Assembly: GCA_964632505.1 (NCBI GenBank)
Contig: CAZWCE010000005.1
Coordinates: 240,574 to 304,573 of the forward strand
Direction: 5' to 3'
DNA: 64,000 bases
Source: CAZWCE01 sp964632505
Lineage (GTDB): Bacteria > Planctomycetota > Planctomycetia > Pirellulales > Thermoguttaceae
In this document: piece by piece, positions 63,736 through 64,000 of the stretch
Layout of the letters: the number at the start of each line of letters is the position of its first letter
How positions within the stretch are numbered: position 1 is the stretch's first letter
Notes under the pieces: generated by a model
The model's input: only the letters and a program-made list of their open reading frames with translations
What the model was told of the DNA's origin: nothing
The model's database searches: none
Program-made: the position numbers and the translations under genes

Positions 63736-64000
63736 TCAATATTCTTCCGCCGGGTCCAGTGTGCCGTTGAGTTTCTTTTCGAGTTGTTCCCGGTCGATCG
63801 TCTCAGAGAAGAAAAGTGCTGATCCATTCGAGAGAGCGGCGTTCATCCCGCCGGGGTGGGGGCTGGCCATCGATCTCTTGGAAGTCGCCGAGGGAGAAGC
63901 GGAGGCGGCATACGCTTTATTGAGGCCAAAGCGATAAGCGGTCTTGGCGTCGATGGCGGTCTCCGGCGACATCCAATTTCCCGACGTGCGCGATTCGACG
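63736..64000 (-). CDS. C-terminal part of a DUF1559 (prepilin-like) protein, cut by the window edge
   Basis: The frame is open to the right edge. The end has ASPHPGGMNAALSNGSALFF, the H-P-G-G-x-N-x-x-x-x-x-G-S signature of DUF1559 proteins, followed by SETID; the Asp before Gly-Ser is Asn here. DUF1559 proteins are very numerous in planctomycetes and resemble type II secretion pseudopilins. The N-terminal pilin-like methylation segment lies outside the window. Confidence 0.7.
   Translation of the reverse strand, partial: VESRTSGNWMSPETAIDAKTAYRFGLNKAYAASASPSATSKRSMASPHPGGMNAALSNGSALFFSETIDREQLEKKLNGTLDPAEEY

Overview
The window is a typical piece of a Planctomycetota chromosome, probably Pirellulales-like. 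The evidence is the planctomycete N-terminal EERQLLSA motif on a giant secreted protein, a DUF1559 C-terminus at the right edge, a DUF1080 protein, a secreted sulfatase, an HzsA-related haem protein, a K+-dependent membrane pyrophosphatase, a futalosine-type menaquinone cluster and overall high GC with frequent GTG and TTG starts. I saw no tRNA, rRNA, CRISPR array or intact insertion sequence.

Left part (1-24 kb): the end of a peptide/nickel-type ABC importer operon (two permeases, two ATPases) converges on a five-gene fatty-acid/acyl-chain operon read leftward (two FabZ-like dehydratases, FabG, an unusually long ACP, FabF). Next come a membrane coiled-coil protein and a LarA/DUF2088 protein (+), a large secreted three-haem HzsA-related protein (-), and a 1.4 kb gene-free stretch with many hairpins and a clear leftward terminator. 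DUF4105 lipoprotein, FolD, YihY, a secreted DUF1570 metallopeptidase-like protein, a HhH/HTH putative DNA-binding protein and a secreted DUF1080 protein follow.

Middle part (24-41 kb): a leftward set encodes PilT, a PilB/GspE-like protein with degraded nucleotide-binding motifs, and two small membrane proteins. HisF and a pair of paralogous small lipoproteins come next. An AT-rich island (about 31.2-34.9 kb) carries a sialic-acid cassette: a CMP-sialate synthetase/HAD phosphatase fusion, a NeuB lacking its SAF domain, and a bacterial sialyltransferase-type protein whose gene contains a run of nine C. After it lie a TPR lipoprotein, a GNAT acetyltransferase and HppA, which has a large extra loop and a roughly 400-base leader behind a near-consensus promoter.

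Right part (40.5-64 kb): a FecCD-type ATPase/permease pair, an EamA transporter with no normal start codon behind a sulfatase gene, RsmG, a Cys-rich small protein, glycyl-tRNA synthetase and ComB. A rightward menaquinone operon (UbiE/MenG, UbiX, a UbiA-type prenyltransferase, MqnE) follows. Then, leftward, a TIM-barrel aldolase-like protein, a 1,488-residue SdrD-type repeat protein, a secreted WD40 protein, a solitary adenine DNA methyltransferase, a small lipoprotein, a DUF302 membrane protein and the C-terminus of a DUF1559 protein.

Themes: lipid building blocks (FAS operon), quinone and ion energetics (mqn cluster, HppA), envelope and surface (sialic-acid cassette, SdrD-type protein, many lipoproteins) and motility/secretion ATPases. 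All calls come from reading the sequence; no database search was run.
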